From a bacterium (lineage in GTDB: Bacteria > Chloroflexota > Anaerolineae > Caldilineales > Caldilineaceae): a DNA stretch of 64,000 nt. The notes below the pieces were generated by a model, which saw only the letters and a program-made list of their open reading frames with translations, made no database searches and was not told where the DNA came from. Shown here in pieces: positions 17,301 through 27,396 of the stretch. The number at the start of each line of letters is the position of its first letter. Within the stretch, counting starts at the first letter, position 1. Where the stretch lies: contig WGMT01000079.1 of NCBI GenBank assembly GCA_016124945.1, forward strand, positions 1 through 64,000, written 5' to 3'. The position numbers and the translations under genes were made by a program.

Positions 17301-18749
17301 ATGGTCAACAGGCGTGTGACGCGTACGGCGCAATCGGTTCAAGTGGATGGTGGCCTTTCGATGGACGACGATGTCGTCCTGAAAAAAACGCAGCACATCC
17401 GCCTGATCCACACGCTGAACCTGACCGTCTTGGCGGTGACGTCGATCTTCGTGCTCTTTCCGATGCAATTCCCGCCGGCAGCGGTTGTGATCGGCCTGGC
17501 GCTGCTGCTGGTGCCGGTGATTTTGCGCAAACTGTTGCTGGGCCGATTTACCGCAGCCAGTGCAGCCAACTGGCCGGTGGCCTTCATCCTCTTTGTGATG
17601 ACGCCCGTCTCGGTTTGGGTCTCCCCTGTGCCGGAGACGACGTGGCCCTTTCTCGTGCGCTTGTTGTGGGGCGGTGCGCTCTTCTTTGCCGTGGTCAACT
17701 GGCCGCGGGGCGAGCGAGAGCTGGAAGACGGCGGCGCGTTGCCAAGACATTTGCAGCAACTCACAGTTGTCTATGTGGGGTTGGGTGTGGTGGTGACGGC
17801 GATTGATTCGTTTATCCTCTACCTGCCGTATCGCATTCCCGGCGTTGCCGACCTGAATGGCAATCGGCTTGGGTGGTTTGGTTCTCGATTAGCCGAGGCT
17901 GTGGTTCACCAGCTAAACGAGAACCAACTGGCGGGTGTGGCAATTCTTTACATTCCCCTACTGCTCACAATGTTGTTTGCGCCGGCTGTACGTAATACAA
18001 CTGCACGCAACACAAGAGGAGCATTTGAACCCGTTGCACCGCCGCCGGTGGAGTGGTTCCGGGCATTTTGTGGGGTGTCGCTTATCTACTTTTTGTCTGT
18101 TTTGCTGCTCAGTGGGTCACGCGGTGGGCAGATTGCCACGATTTTGGCTTTGGGTATTGTGCCTTTACTGCTCAGCCGCCGCACACGGATTCTGGCGGTG
18201 ATCATCGGCGTCATCGGCGTGGGGGTGATCTTGTGGATTGGGCCGTTGCGGCTGGTGAACTCGGTGGCCGTCCTTGGGCGGGATGCAGCACCCGCCACCA
18301 CGGTGGTAGAGGCAGTTCTGACTGATCGCAACCTGCAAGGCCGTTTTATGATCTGGGAACGGGCCGTCCACGCCATCGCAGACAACCCGTTGACAGGGGT
18401 CGGATTGGGCGCTTTTGGCTATGTTGCCGAACAGCCTTACCCGAAGTTGGCGAACTTTCAACCGGATCCAGACATTGGGTACGCGCACAATATTTGGTTG
18501 CAAGCGGGGGTGGATTTAGGCGTTCCTGGGCTCTTGGCATTGGTGGTACTTACATTGATCATCGTAAAAAATTTCTGGCGACAGTTAATTCAAAGCGGAC
18601 ATCATAGCCAATATCGTTATTTTTATGTGGCAAGCTTAAGTTCCCTTTCTGCATTCTTAATCTGGGGAACACTTGACGCAGTATCGATTGGCAGTTTGGA
18701 CTATTTGCCGCTCTGGTATCTATACGGGCTGAGTGTGACGAGCAAGTAA
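17301..18749 (+). CDS. O-antigen polymerase/ligase-like membrane protein (Wzy/WaaL family)
   Basis: A 482-residue polytopic membrane protein with about ten to twelve hydrophobic segments. It carries the O-antigen-ligase domain pattern: LLLSGSRGGQIA, a large loop with GVGLGAFGY and the AHNIWLQAGVDLG motif. It starts five bases after the BY-kinase stop. Next to the Wzz/BY-kinase it is most likely the Wzy polymerase that joins repeat units at the outer face of the inner membrane; a ligase role cannot be excluded. Confidence 0.85.
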   Translation: MVNRRVTRTAQSVQVDGGLSMDDDVVLKKTQHIRLIHTLNLTVLAVTSIFVLFPMQFPPAAVVIGLALLLVPVILRKLLLGRFTAASAANWPVAFILFVMTPVSVWVSPVPETTWPFLVRLLWGGALFFAVVNWPRGERELEDGGALPRHLQQLTVVYVGLGVVVTAIDSFILYLPYRIPGVADLNGNRLGWFGSRLAEAVVHQLNENQLAGVAILYIPLLLTMLFAPAVRNTTARNTRGAFEPVAPPPVEWFRAFCGVSLIYFLSVLLLSGSRGGQIATILALGIVPLLLSRRTRILAVIIGVIGVGVILWIGPLRLVNSVAVLGRDAAPATTVVEAVLTDRNLQGRFMIWERAVHAIADNPLTGVGLGAFGYVAEQPYPKLANFQPDPDIGYAHNIWLQAGVDLGVPGLLALVVLTLIIVKNFWRQLIQSGHHSQYRYFYVASLSSLSAFLIWGTLDAVSIGSLDYLPLWYLYGLSVTSK

Positions 18750-18813
18750 GTGCAAAGTCGAGCAAAAATCGTCGACTGCACTGCGCAGACAAACATTTGA
18801 GGAGAGTATACGA

Positions 18814-19758
18814 ATGAGCACCGATCGTGGTGGCGGCAATACAGATACATCCAGTAGACCACTCGTTAGTGTCATCATGCCTACGTACAATCGCGGTCAT
18901 TTGATTCAGCCGGCGGTGAAGAGTGTACTCGGTCAAACATTTACCAATTTTGAACTTGTCATCGTCGACGATGCTTCTTCAGATGACACAGCCGAGGTTG
19001 TTGCGTCGTTTCAAGACGATAGAATTCACTATGTAAAAAACACGATCAACCAGGGTGCAGCCGGTTCGCGTAACAGTGGGTTCAGAGCCGCAAGTAGCAA
19101 ATATATTACGTATCTAGATTCAGATGACGAGTATCTGCCCACAAAACTAGAGAAACAGGTACAGAAGCTTGAGTCTTTAGAAGGCAGCCAGTTGGATTGC
19201 GTATTGTGCGGTTACAAGCAAACGAATCGAACCAAAGAAGTCATCATCCCTTCGCAGCGGGATACAACATACGAAAACGTGTTGTGGTTCCGCGAAATTG
19301 TCAACACAGCGCAGTTGATGGCGCGCCGAGAATGCATAGAGGCTGTTGGCGGATGGGACAGTTCACTCAAAACCTATGACGATTGGGAATTAATTCTCAG
19401 ACTACTAAAAGAGTATCGATTCGGCGTTGTGCCAGAAGCGCTCTACATTTATCACCATCATGGTGGCTCTAGAGTACACAGTGCCCTCAATAGAATTGCG
19501 GCGCTAAACACAATCATTCACAAGTATGATTCGCTCCTTCAACAACGCGCCAAGCTACGTTCATATTACCACGCCAAGATTGCACGAGAGTATCGGTTGA
19601 TCAAGGACGCGGCGCAAGAGAGACATCACCTTGCGAAGGCATCTTTTGCTCAGCCCTGGAACATCAACAGATGGGTCCACTACTTGTCTACCTTTGGCGG
19701 TGCACGTCTATCGTCTAAAGTTTTCGAAATGTACGTCACCGTCAAACAAAAGCGGTGA
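18814..19758 (+). CDS. Family 2 glycosyltransferase
   Basis: A 314-residue GT-A fold enzyme. VSVIMPTYNRGHLI and IVDDASSDDTAEVV form the nucleotide-binding half, YLDSDDEYLP contains the metal-binding DxD, and YDDWELILRLL is the acceptor-side motif. It transfers an activated sugar during repeat-unit assembly; donor unknown. The start has GGAG well placed upstream. From here to about 25.2 kb the DNA is visibly more AT-rich than the flanking genes. Confidence 0.85.
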   Translation: MSTDRGGGNTDTSSRPLVSVIMPTYNRGHLIQPAVKSVLGQTFTNFELVIVDDASSDDTAEVVASFQDDRIHYVKNTINQGAAGSRNSGFRAASSKYITYLDSDDEYLPTKLEKQVQKLESLEGSQLDCVLCGYKQTNRTKEVIIPSQRDTTYENVLWFREIVNTAQLMARRECIEAVGGWDSSLKTYDDWELILRLLKEYRFGVVPEALYIYHHHGGSRVHSALNRIAALNTIIHKYDSLLQQRAKLRSYYHAKIAREYRLIKDAAQERHHLAKASFAQPWNINRWVHYLSTFGGARLSSKVFEMYVTVKQKR

Positions 19759-19852
19759 TTGAAGGTAGAGCGATTCCTTGACCTGATAAATCGAGTCGGA
19801 ATCAGACTTACTATTCACTGCCCAAGACACCTTGAGTGATAAGGATATTTGC

Positions 19853-21763
19853 ATGGATTCAAAAGCATTGCTGTCTGATGTAAATAAAAGAACGCCCAAC
19901 ACCCACTCCAGACTAAATCGGAAGATTCGCCAATCTGGCTGGCGCTGGATCTCACAGAACTATGCCGAACACAAGTATGCAATTCGATTTTTTTTGCATG
20001 CGCTCAATGAGAACCGCAAATACAGTGCACTGGCCATTCTGTGCAACCTGCTTGCTGCCCTATTCGATGGTAGTACATTTGCCATTATGGCAATCGCGAT
20101 TGACAGTCTTTTTCAGTCAGGCAACATCGGTGCCGAGTCAACCGGCCAAATTGCGTTCGTTGTCGACTACCTCAACAACAACTTTTCACCAGCAACCATC
20201 TTTTTGATTCTTGTTGGCTTAATTATCGTTACGCAGTTGTTGTCTGCCGGTTTGTCATTCGGGGGGAACTCGGCGGTTGCATACTTGCAAGCCAATCTCG
20301 AAACTTCTATTTCGCGTCGCCTATTCGATCAGTTCCTCAGCATCAGCTACGCACAGATTAGTAAATACAAAACTGGTGATTTAATCAGCTACATTTCTCA
20401 AGTAAATCAGTTCGGTCTATTTATTCTTCATACGAACACCTTCATAACGACACTCTTCACAATTATCGTCTATGTTGGGCTGCTTCTATGGTTCTCATGG
20501 TCAATGACACTTGTTGCGGCATTGGTCCTCGGTTTGGTCTCGATATCGGTCAGAAAGATTATTTTGAAGGTAAGATCAATATCTAGAACGGAGCTGAATG
20601 AGAGCGTCCGAGTCAATGAGCACATTAATGAATATATTAGCGGCATGCGCTTGGTGCGTACATTTGCACAAGAAAATGTCGCCCTTCAGAAAGTCGAAGA
20701 TCATTTGCAGAAAAGCCGAACGGCAAAACGACAGGGTCTGGTTTGGAGCAGTCTAGTATCCCCAGTATTTCAATCTGTATTGGTGATTGGAATCGCCTGC
20801 TTCCTACTGGCCAGTTATTTCGCCGTCAACGTATTTGGGGCACAACCGCTTGCACAAACAGCTGTGTTCCTACTGATTCTCTATCGCCTGATGCCGCGGA
20901 TCGGAACCGTCAACACAAGTATGGCGCGTCAGATGCAATATCTGCCTGCACTTGAAAGAATAGCGGCCATGTTACGCTCCGACGACAAGGAATATCTGAA
21001 CCAGGGCAAACTGCCGTTCACCCAACTTCAACAGAAGATTGAATTTAAAGATGTATCATTGAGTTACGAAGGTGGCGAACGGAGTGCGCTAGATGAGTTC
21101 AATGCAATTATCCCGCGTGGCAGCATGGTTGCTCTGGTCGGTGAATCCGGAGCCGGCAAATCATCGATTATGAATTTACTTCTACGACTGTATGAGCCTT
21201 CCAGTGGGCAAATTATGGTCGATGGTGTCGACCTATCGAACCTAAAGCGAAGTGATTGGCTCAATCATATCGGCATTGTTGACCAGGATCCCTTTCTTTT
21301 GAATGCTACCATTCGCGAAAACATCGCTTTCGGCAAGCCAGATGCAGATGAAGACGCCATTATTCGTGCGGCGCAGGCAGCCAATGCACATGAGTTCATT
21401 ATGGACCTGAATCACGGATACGACACAAAGGTCGGAGATCGTGGCATTCGACTTTCAGGTGGGCAGCGTCAGCGCATCTCTATTGCACGGGCAATCCTCC
21501 GCGATCCGGAGCTGCTTCTATTCGATGAAGCAACAAGTGATCTAGACAGCCAGTCAGAGATGCTAATTCAAGCAGCAATACACGAATTGAGGCAGGAGCA
21601 CACGTTGCTGGTGATTGCGCACAGGCTCTCAACAGTTTCTATGGCCGACTCAATTTTAGTGTTGAGTCAGGGAAAATTGGTGGAACAGGGGACACATGCT
21701 GAATTGCTGGAAACCAGTGGAACCTACGCACGATTCTGGCAGATTCAATCTACGGCCAGTTAG
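19853..21763 (+). CDS. MsbA/PglK-like ABC exporter, candidate glycolipid flippase
   Basis: A 636-residue half-transporter. Six membrane helices lie in about residues 45-345, then an ATPase with Walker A GESGAGKSS near residue 430, signature LSGGQRQR near 533 and Walker B LLLFDEATSDLD. The start is the ATG with AAGGA seven bases upstream; an upstream TTG is weaker. It is embedded among glycosyltransferases, and no Wzx-type flippase is visible in the window. It is therefore a good candidate for moving the lipid-linked oligosaccharide, as PglK does. Lipid or other export is the alternative. Confidence 0.85.
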   Translation: MDSKALLSDVNKRTPNTHSRLNRKIRQSGWRWISQNYAEHKYAIRFFLHALNENRKYSALAILCNLLAALFDGSTFAIMAIAIDSLFQSGNIGAESTGQIAFVVDYLNNNFSPATIFLILVGLIIVTQLLSAGLSFGGNSAVAYLQANLETSISRRLFDQFLSISYAQISKYKTGDLISYISQVNQFGLFILHTNTFITTLFTIIVYVGLLLWFSWSMTLVAALVLGLVSISVRKIILKVRSISRTELNESVRVNEHINEYISGMRLVRTFAQENVALQKVEDHLQKSRTAKRQGLVWSSLVSPVFQSVLVIGIACFLLASYFAVNVFGAQPLAQTAVFLLILYRLMPRIGTVNTSMARQMQYLPALERIAAMLRSDDKEYLNQGKLPFTQLQQKIEFKDVSLSYEGGERSALDEFNAIIPRGSMVALVGESGAGKSSIMNLLLRLYEPSSGQIMVDGVDLSNLKRSDWLNHIGIVDQDPFLLNATIRENIAFGKPDADEDAIIRAAQAANAHEFIMDLNHGYDTKVGDRGIRLSGGQRQRISIARAILRDPELLLFDEATSDLDSQSEMLIQAAIHELRQEHTLLVIAHRLSTVSMADSILVLSQGKLVEQGTHAELLETSGTYARFWQIQSTAS

Positions 21764-21893
21764 CCGAACCCTCCGTTGCCAACGTGCATTCTTGCTGTAG
21801 CAGCTCGTCATTGACACGGTACTGCTTGCGATTTCCATCGTACTCACCCTTGATTCCTTCATTATCAATACAACCCAGACAGAGAGGTTATAG

Positions 21894-22814
21894 ATGAGTT
21901 TTGGGGCTTTTGTCATGACATTCAACCGTCCGGCAATTTTGCAGAATACGCTTAGTTTCATACTCAGTCAGTCAACCCCGCCCAGTAAGATCTTGGTCGT
22001 TGACAACGGGAGCGATAAGGAGACACAAGAGGTTGTAAACAGCTTTTCAGCGCACAACGTTGTCTATCATGATATGGGCGACAACGTTGGACCAGCAGGG
22101 GCGACCGCGTATGCCCTGGCAAGGTTAGTTGATGAAGGTTACGAATGGATCTACTGGGTTGATGACGATGATCCGCCATTGACCAGCACAACCCTGGAAA
22201 GGTTGTTGGATCTGGTTTCATCTGAGAAAGACGAAAAAATTGGTGGCACCGGTGCTGTAGGCTCTCGATTTGATTGGAGCATCGGTGAAATGAAGCGCAT
22301 TCCGAGCAATGCACTGCACGGCACGCTTGACGTCGACATTATCGGTGGCAACCAACAACTCATCCTGTCCAGCAAGATGATCAAAGAAGTAGGCGTGGCC
22401 AACCCCAACCTCTTCTTTGGTCTGTATGAACCCGAGTACTGTTTGCGTATACGCCGATCCGGTTTTCGCTTAATCGTTGATGGAGAATTCATGCTACAGC
22501 ATCGGACAGTAGCAGGACGAGAGAATTCAACCCCCAAACGTTCACTCATTCCGCCCTACAACTTCAACAACATGTGGCAACGTTACTATCGAACCCGAAA
22601 TTACATTCACATGATGCGACGGACATTCCATCGACCTGATTTAGCGCGCAGAGAAGCGTTGAAAGCTATGGCACGAACAGTCACAGCATGGGGCAAAGGA
22701 CCGCGCTATGGCCTTGAATTTGGTCAACTACAGTTGCAGGGAGTTGTCGATGGATATCAAGATCGGATGGGGCGCACTATATCGCCTAGACCAAAGTACC
22801 AATTCAAAAATTAG
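21894..22814 (+). CDS. Family 2 glycosyltransferase (rhamnosyl/galactofuranosyl-type)
   Basis: A 306-residue GT2-like enzyme. AFVMTFNRPAIL and ILVVDNGSDKET begin the GT-A fold, WVDDDDPP holds the metal-binding acidic cluster, and FFGLYEPEYCLRIRRSGF is the region found in rhamnosyltransferase- and galactofuranosyltransferase-like members. An AGAGG ribosome-binding site precedes the ATG. Sugar donor unknown. Confidence 0.8.
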   Translation: MSFGAFVMTFNRPAILQNTLSFILSQSTPPSKILVVDNGSDKETQEVVNSFSAHNVVYHDMGDNVGPAGATAYALARLVDEGYEWIYWVDDDDPPLTSTTLERLLDLVSSEKDEKIGGTGAVGSRFDWSIGEMKRIPSNALHGTLDVDIIGGNQQLILSSKMIKEVGVANPNLFFGLYEPEYCLRIRRSGFRLIVDGEFMLQHRTVAGRENSTPKRSLIPPYNFNNMWQRYYRTRNYIHMMRRTFHRPDLARREALKAMARTVTAWGKGPRYGLEFGQLQLQGVVDGYQDRMGRTISPRPKYQFKN

Positions 22815-22956
22815 GTACGAGAGCCGAGTTATCCAACTCGAAGATAGAAGACTGCCAGTACAAGTGTACGGAACAAGTGTACGGGGCGATCTGCGAATAA
22901 AAAGATGGAAAAGGCGTAGCCGATGCGTCGTATAGATAACTCCAGGGGAAATCTGC

Positions 22957-24177
22957 ATGAAGACGTTACTACTATCTGATTCCTACCCACCGATGGTAGG
23001 CGGTGTTGAGACAATGATGCAACGTATTGCAGAGCGTTTCACTGCGAGTGAGATTACGGTTGTGACATCGTCAGCAAAAAACAGCACTGCATTTGATGCA
23101 GCATGCCCTTACCGTATTGTCCGCGTTGAGCATTCTAAGCCTCAAAACGCCAATATATTTCAGCAATTGATTCATCGTGTATTGTCACCTACCCTGTTAA
23201 AAACATGGCACTACTTTAAGCCTGTACACGCGCTCTTACAGCAGGAAAAATTCGATATTATCCAGTGTGGAACGTTAAGAATGGCTTTCGTAGCATGCTT
23301 GATTAAGATGACCACGGGTGTCCCTTACACGATTTATATTCATGGCGATGAAATCCTAATGGGTGAGCACTGGAGAACAAAAATCGGAGACAGGCTGCTC
23401 CGCAATCCAGTCCTGAACAACAGCGACGCCATTTTTGCCATTAGTGAATTCACAAAGCAACTCATGCTGCAATGGCCAATAGAAAAAGATCGAGTAATCC
23501 GTATTCCTGCCGGGGCAGATTTGGTAGAGGAGGCCACTGTTCAGCCGGAAGCATTCCAACTCGCCCGGACATTAGGCATAGAAAACAAATCTATTCTTCT
23601 GAGTGTCTCCCGGTTAGTCCAACACAAAGGGCATGAACAAGTCGTTCGAGCATTGCCCCAAGTCATCAAAAGGGTTCCAAATCTTGTTTACCTGATTGTT
23701 GGAAGGGGGCCCTCAGAGGGGTCGCTTAAAAGACTCGTGCAGGAACTGCAACTAGAGCAACATGTTCAGTTTCTTGGGTATGTGCCGACAAACGAACTTC
23801 CACTCTATTATCAACTTTGTAATAGTTTTATCCAGACAAGCCTCGATCTATCGCACCAAAGGCGAATCGAAGGATTTGGTCTCGTTTTCCTTGAAGCCAA
23901 TGCATGGGCCAAACCCGTTATTGGTGGGCGTTCAGGAGGAATTCCAGATGCAATTGTCGATGGTGTCACAGGCTTGCTTGTCGACCCAACAAATGTTGAT
24001 GAGATAGCACAGGCCATTATTACGTTACTAACCGATCCGAACTATGCCCAAGATTTAGGTCGAAACGGCAAGAAACGAGTGGAAATGGAAATGAATTGGG
24101 ATCAGACAAACAAGAAGGTGCGTCAGGTACTAGAAACCATTGTCCATCAACGGCAAGACGCCAAGGTCCTGGCTTGA
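22957..24177 (+). CDS. Family 4 glycosyltransferase
   Basis: A 406-residue GT-B enzyme. The acceptor half begins SDSYPPMVGGVETMM. The donor half has VGRGPSEGSLKRLV and an EGFGLVFLEANAW segment matching the EX7E retaining-transferase motif. AGGGGAAA precedes the ATG. The 142 bases before it hold no gene that I can recognise. Confidence 0.85.
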   Translation: MKTLLLSDSYPPMVGGVETMMQRIAERFTASEITVVTSSAKNSTAFDAACPYRIVRVEHSKPQNANIFQQLIHRVLSPTLLKTWHYFKPVHALLQQEKFDIIQCGTLRMAFVACLIKMTTGVPYTIYIHGDEILMGEHWRTKIGDRLLRNPVLNNSDAIFAISEFTKQLMLQWPIEKDRVIRIPAGADLVEEATVQPEAFQLARTLGIENKSILLSVSRLVQHKGHEQVVRALPQVIKRVPNLVYLIVGRGPSEGSLKRLVQELQLEQHVQFLGYVPTNELPLYYQLCNSFIQTSLDLSHQRRIEGFGLVFLEANAWAKPVIGGRSGGIPDAIVDGVTGLLVDPTNVDEIAQAIITLLTDPNYAQDLGRNGKKRVEMEMNWDQTNKKVRQVLETIVHQRQDAKVLA

Positions 24178-24240
24178 CGCAGTGCAATTGAACAGAAATC
24201 ACAGTATCGGATTAGTTAGAAAACCAACAGGAGTTGCTCA

Positions 24241-25182
24241 ATGGCCGATGCTCTCTACGTCGTGATCGCTACGGCCGGACAGTCCACACGGCTTGCTCGG
24301 ACACTGGAATCACTGGCTGCTTGTGACAAGCCAGCCATCTATAGGTCTACTATTGTTGTAGAAAATGGGCCGAAACTCGGGGCTGAAGCCATTGTTCGTC
24401 TTCATGAAAAGACGCTCAGTGCCCGCTATTTACACAGTGCCCAAGCCAACAAGAGCAACGCCCTCAACCTTGCGCTGGAAACACTAGAGAGTGGGCTTGT
24501 CTTTTTTACAGACGATGACGTTCGGATTGAGGCCGGAACCCTCGCCGACTACGCCAAGGCAGCGGAAGGCCTTCGTCGTGGACAGTTCTACGGCGGGCCA
24601 ACCCGCGTCGATTATGAACAGACACCACCAGAATGGTTGATCCCCTTGTTCCCACCCTCAGCCAGAGGGCTTGATGCAGCACGGCTGTCAAACACGGAAA
24701 AACTCTGGTTCTTGGGTTTCAACTGGGCTGCTTTTGTCGAAGACTTAAAAATGGTCAACGGCTTTGATTCTATGTTGGGTCCTGGATCACCCATCAATGT
24801 AACCGTCGATGATGAAACTGAAATGCAGCGCCGACTCATCGCGGCAGGTGTTCAGCCTCGTGCTGTATTCGGATCGGTTGTCTGGCACTATGTGCCAAAA
24901 GAACGTAGCACACTAAAATGGATGCTGCAGAGAGCCTATCGACATGGGTTGGCAAGTGGGGTTCGGGGTACTGAAAAGCAAAACAGTACACTCTTTCGCC
25001 TCATAGTGATACGTGGCTTTGTAAAGCAGTTTTTCTTACTGGCTGTAAACGGCTTGTTCCTGAAGAAATTCGAAACAGCCGATGCACTTGTCGGTATTTG
25101 GTTCAGAACAGGACAAATTCGTAGCTCACTTCGACCAAGCCATCCAGTTCCGACAAACGCTTCGCTACAGCACAGTGAGTAG
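24241..25182 (+). CDS. Family 2 glycosyltransferase
   Basis: A 313-residue GT-A protein. YVVIATAGQSTRLARTL and IVVENGPK begin the fold, FFTDDDVRIEAGTL carries the DxD-type motif, and WHYVPKERSTLKWMLQRAYRHG is a C-terminal helix typical of membrane-associated GT2 members. Start ATG at 24241 with AGGAG eight bases upstream. Confidence 0.8.
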   Translation: MADALYVVIATAGQSTRLARTLESLAACDKPAIYRSTIVVENGPKLGAEAIVRLHEKTLSARYLHSAQANKSNALNLALETLESGLVFFTDDDVRIEAGTLADYAKAAEGLRRGQFYGGPTRVDYEQTPPEWLIPLFPPSARGLDAARLSNTEKLWFLGFNWAAFVEDLKMVNGFDSMLGPGSPINVTVDDETEMQRRLIAAGVQPRAVFGSVVWHYVPKERSTLKWMLQRAYRHGLASGVRGTEKQNSTLFRLIVIRGFVKQFFLLAVNGLFLKKFETADALVGIWFRTGQIRSSLRPSHPVPTNASLQHSE

Positions 25183-25234
25183 ACCGAATGCTTGCGCAAG
25201 CGTGGGTTGAGCAAATTGTGAAGGGATTCATTTC

Positions 25235-26185
25235 ATGGCCCTAAGTTCACCGACATTTAGTGTCGTTATACCAACATACAATCGAGCCCAGTTATTGCTG
25301 CGCGCGGTTCACAGTGTCCTCAATCAGACGTTTCAGGATTTTGAAATCGTTATTGCGGACGATGCCTCCACCGACGGCATTGATGCAACAGAACTATCAC
25401 AATTAGACAGCCGGATCGTCTATGTTCGTCGCCAGGAGAACGGCGGGAACGCAGCAGCGCGCAATACCGGCGTCACCGCGGCGAAGGGTAGATACATCGC
25501 GTTCCTCGATGACGACGACGAGTACATGCCGCACTTTCTTGAAGAAAGCGCCCGCGTCCTTCAGTCTCAACCCGATTCTGTAGGCTTTAGCTGGAGTGGC
25601 ATTCAAAAGGTAAAAGAAGAGAACGAGAAAGAAGTTGTTGTTGAAGAACGCATCTGGATGCCGACTTATCGCAATCGAGAAGATGCCTACGTATCGTTTC
25701 TTCGCTCACGCCGCGTCGGCACAGATTGTGGCCTTGTGGTCAAGCGCAGTTGTTTCGACGTGGTGGGTCTGTTTGATGAGTCGCTGCGCAAAGCGGTGGA
25801 TACAGACATGCTGATTCGCCTGGTGCGCAATTATGATTTTGTCGTGGTCCCCAGCATTCAGGTCAAAATCCACGATCATGCCGGCCCCCGTGTCAGGAAG
25901 AACGCCGCAGCCGGCGCAGACGCCTATGCCCGGATTATCGCCAAGCATTTAGAAACGATTCAACAGCACCCTAGCCTGTGGGCTGCGCTTCACTACAAAA
26001 CCGGATGGTTGTTCTACCATGCCAAGAATCGCGCCCAAGGGCGAGCGTATCTGCTAAAGGCCCTATCGCGCAGACCATTTTTCTTCAAAGCATGGTCTGC
26101 GTTGATTCTGTTCGAGACCTTTGGCACGGAGGCACCCCAGGTACATCGGCAGATTTCACAGCAAAAAGAGCAGATGTTTGGTTAG
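25235..26185 (+). CDS. Family 2 glycosyltransferase
   Basis: A 316-residue enzyme close in layout to the one at 18814. It has FSVVIPTYNRAQLL, IADDASTDGID, AFLDDDDEYMP and FDESLRKAVDTDMLIRL. The last 60 residues form basic helices that may contact the membrane or acceptor. It may be a paralogue of the 18814 gene with a different donor. Confidence 0.85.
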   Translation: MALSSPTFSVVIPTYNRAQLLLRAVHSVLNQTFQDFEIVIADDASTDGIDATELSQLDSRIVYVRRQENGGNAAARNTGVTAAKGRYIAFLDDDDEYMPHFLEESARVLQSQPDSVGFSWSGIQKVKEENEKEVVVEERIWMPTYRNREDAYVSFLRSRRVGTDCGLVVKRSCFDVVGLFDESLRKAVDTDMLIRLVRNYDFVVVPSIQVKIHDHAGPRVRKNAAAGADAYARIIAKHLETIQQHPSLWAALHYKTGWLFYHAKNRAQGRAYLLKALSRRPFFFKAWSALILFETFGTEAPQVHRQISQQKEQMFG

Positions 26186-26247
26186 AGAATTTAACGCACG
26201 TTCTTCCGTCAGCAGAAGTACTGACGCCGTAGCCAGCTAGGAATGCT

Positions 26248-27396
26248 ATGAAACTGCTACAGATCCTTCAGAAGCCACAACGCCGTGGGGCAGAAGTCTT
26301 CGCCTACCAACTTAGCCAGACACTCCGCCGCAAAGGCGTTGAGGTACGCATCGTTTATCTCTATCCACACAACAAACCCGGCGCCCTGCCCATCGGCGCC
26401 GACGATGTAGTGCTTACCGAGCCAGATCAGAGCATCTTCGAAGTCATCCCTTCGGTGCAGCCGGCAAAATTCCACAAACTCCTGAAGATCATCGACACCT
26501 TCCAGCCTGATGTTGTCCAGGTGAACGGTGGACGCACGGTAAAGTATGGCGCGCTGGCGCACCTCTTTCGCCGAAACCAGCCGTGGACGCTTGTCTACCG
26601 CAATATCGGCCACCCGAAAGACTGGGTGCAAGGACCATTCCGTTCTTTGTTCTACCGTCATGTCCTAATGCCCAATGTCGGTGGCATTGTCGGTGTCAGC
26701 AAGACGACACTGGGCGTTGCCAACGACTTCTATGGACTTTCGATTCCCGCTCAGTACATTCCCAGAGCGGTCGACCCGACGGTGTTACAGCCAAGCAGAG
26801 ATGCACAGACAGTACGCGCCCAACTTGGGGCGTGCAGCACAGATCCGGTTGTCCTCTATGTGGGGAGCCTTTCCCACGAGAAACGGCTGGATCGTCTGCT
26901 ACGCATTACACAGCAAGCACACAAAGCGTGCCCAAACCTCCGCTTGTGGATCGTAGGTGACGGCGGGATGCGGCCAACCCTTGAAGCCACAGTCAAGGCC
27001 ATGCAGTTGGAAGAATGCGTGCATTTTTGTGGCGTACAAGAAAACGTGGCTGATTTTATCAACGCCGCCGACGTGTTGGCCCTCACCAGCGACACCGAAG
27101 GCATTCCCGGCGTTGTCCTTGAGGCTGGATTTTTGGGCAGAGCCGTGATTGCTACCAATGTCGGCGGCGTCCATGAATGTGTAAAACACGGGGAAACCGC
27201 GCTACTGATTGAACCGAACCACGAAGACGAATTTGCCACATCGCTTGTGGGTCTGCTCCAGGATCGGGAACGTCGCCAGGCTATGGGAGAAGCAGCACGC
27301 CACTGGATCACACAAAATTTCTCAATGGACCAAATCTCGCAGCAATATCTTTCGTTCTACAAACAGTTTATGCACGTACAGCACAATGGCGCCTAA
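26248..27396 (+). CDS. Family 4 glycosyltransferase
   Basis: A 382-residue GT-B enzyme. It has an N-terminal KPQRRGAEVFAYQL acceptor site, VLYVGSLSHEKRLDRLL at the domain junction, WIVGDGGMRPTLEA and EGIPGVVLEAGFLG (EX7E). Ribosome-binding site AGGAA. Its 3' end overlaps the chosen start of the deacetylase gene by 11 bases, which implies coupled expression. Confidence 0.85.
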   Translation: MKLLQILQKPQRRGAEVFAYQLSQTLRRKGVEVRIVYLYPHNKPGALPIGADDVVLTEPDQSIFEVIPSVQPAKFHKLLKIIDTFQPDVVQVNGGRTVKYGALAHLFRRNQPWTLVYRNIGHPKDWVQGPFRSLFYRHVLMPNVGGIVGVSKTTLGVANDFYGLSIPAQYIPRAVDPTVLQPSRDAQTVRAQLGACSTDPVVLYVGSLSHEKRLDRLLRITQQAHKACPNLRLWIVGDGGMRPTLEATVKAMQLEECVHFCGVQENVADFINAADVLALTSDTEGIPGVVLEAGFLGRAVIATNVGGVHECVKHGETALLIEPNHEDEFATSLVGLLQDRERRQAMGEAARHWITQNFSMDQISQQYLSFYKQFMHVQHNGA

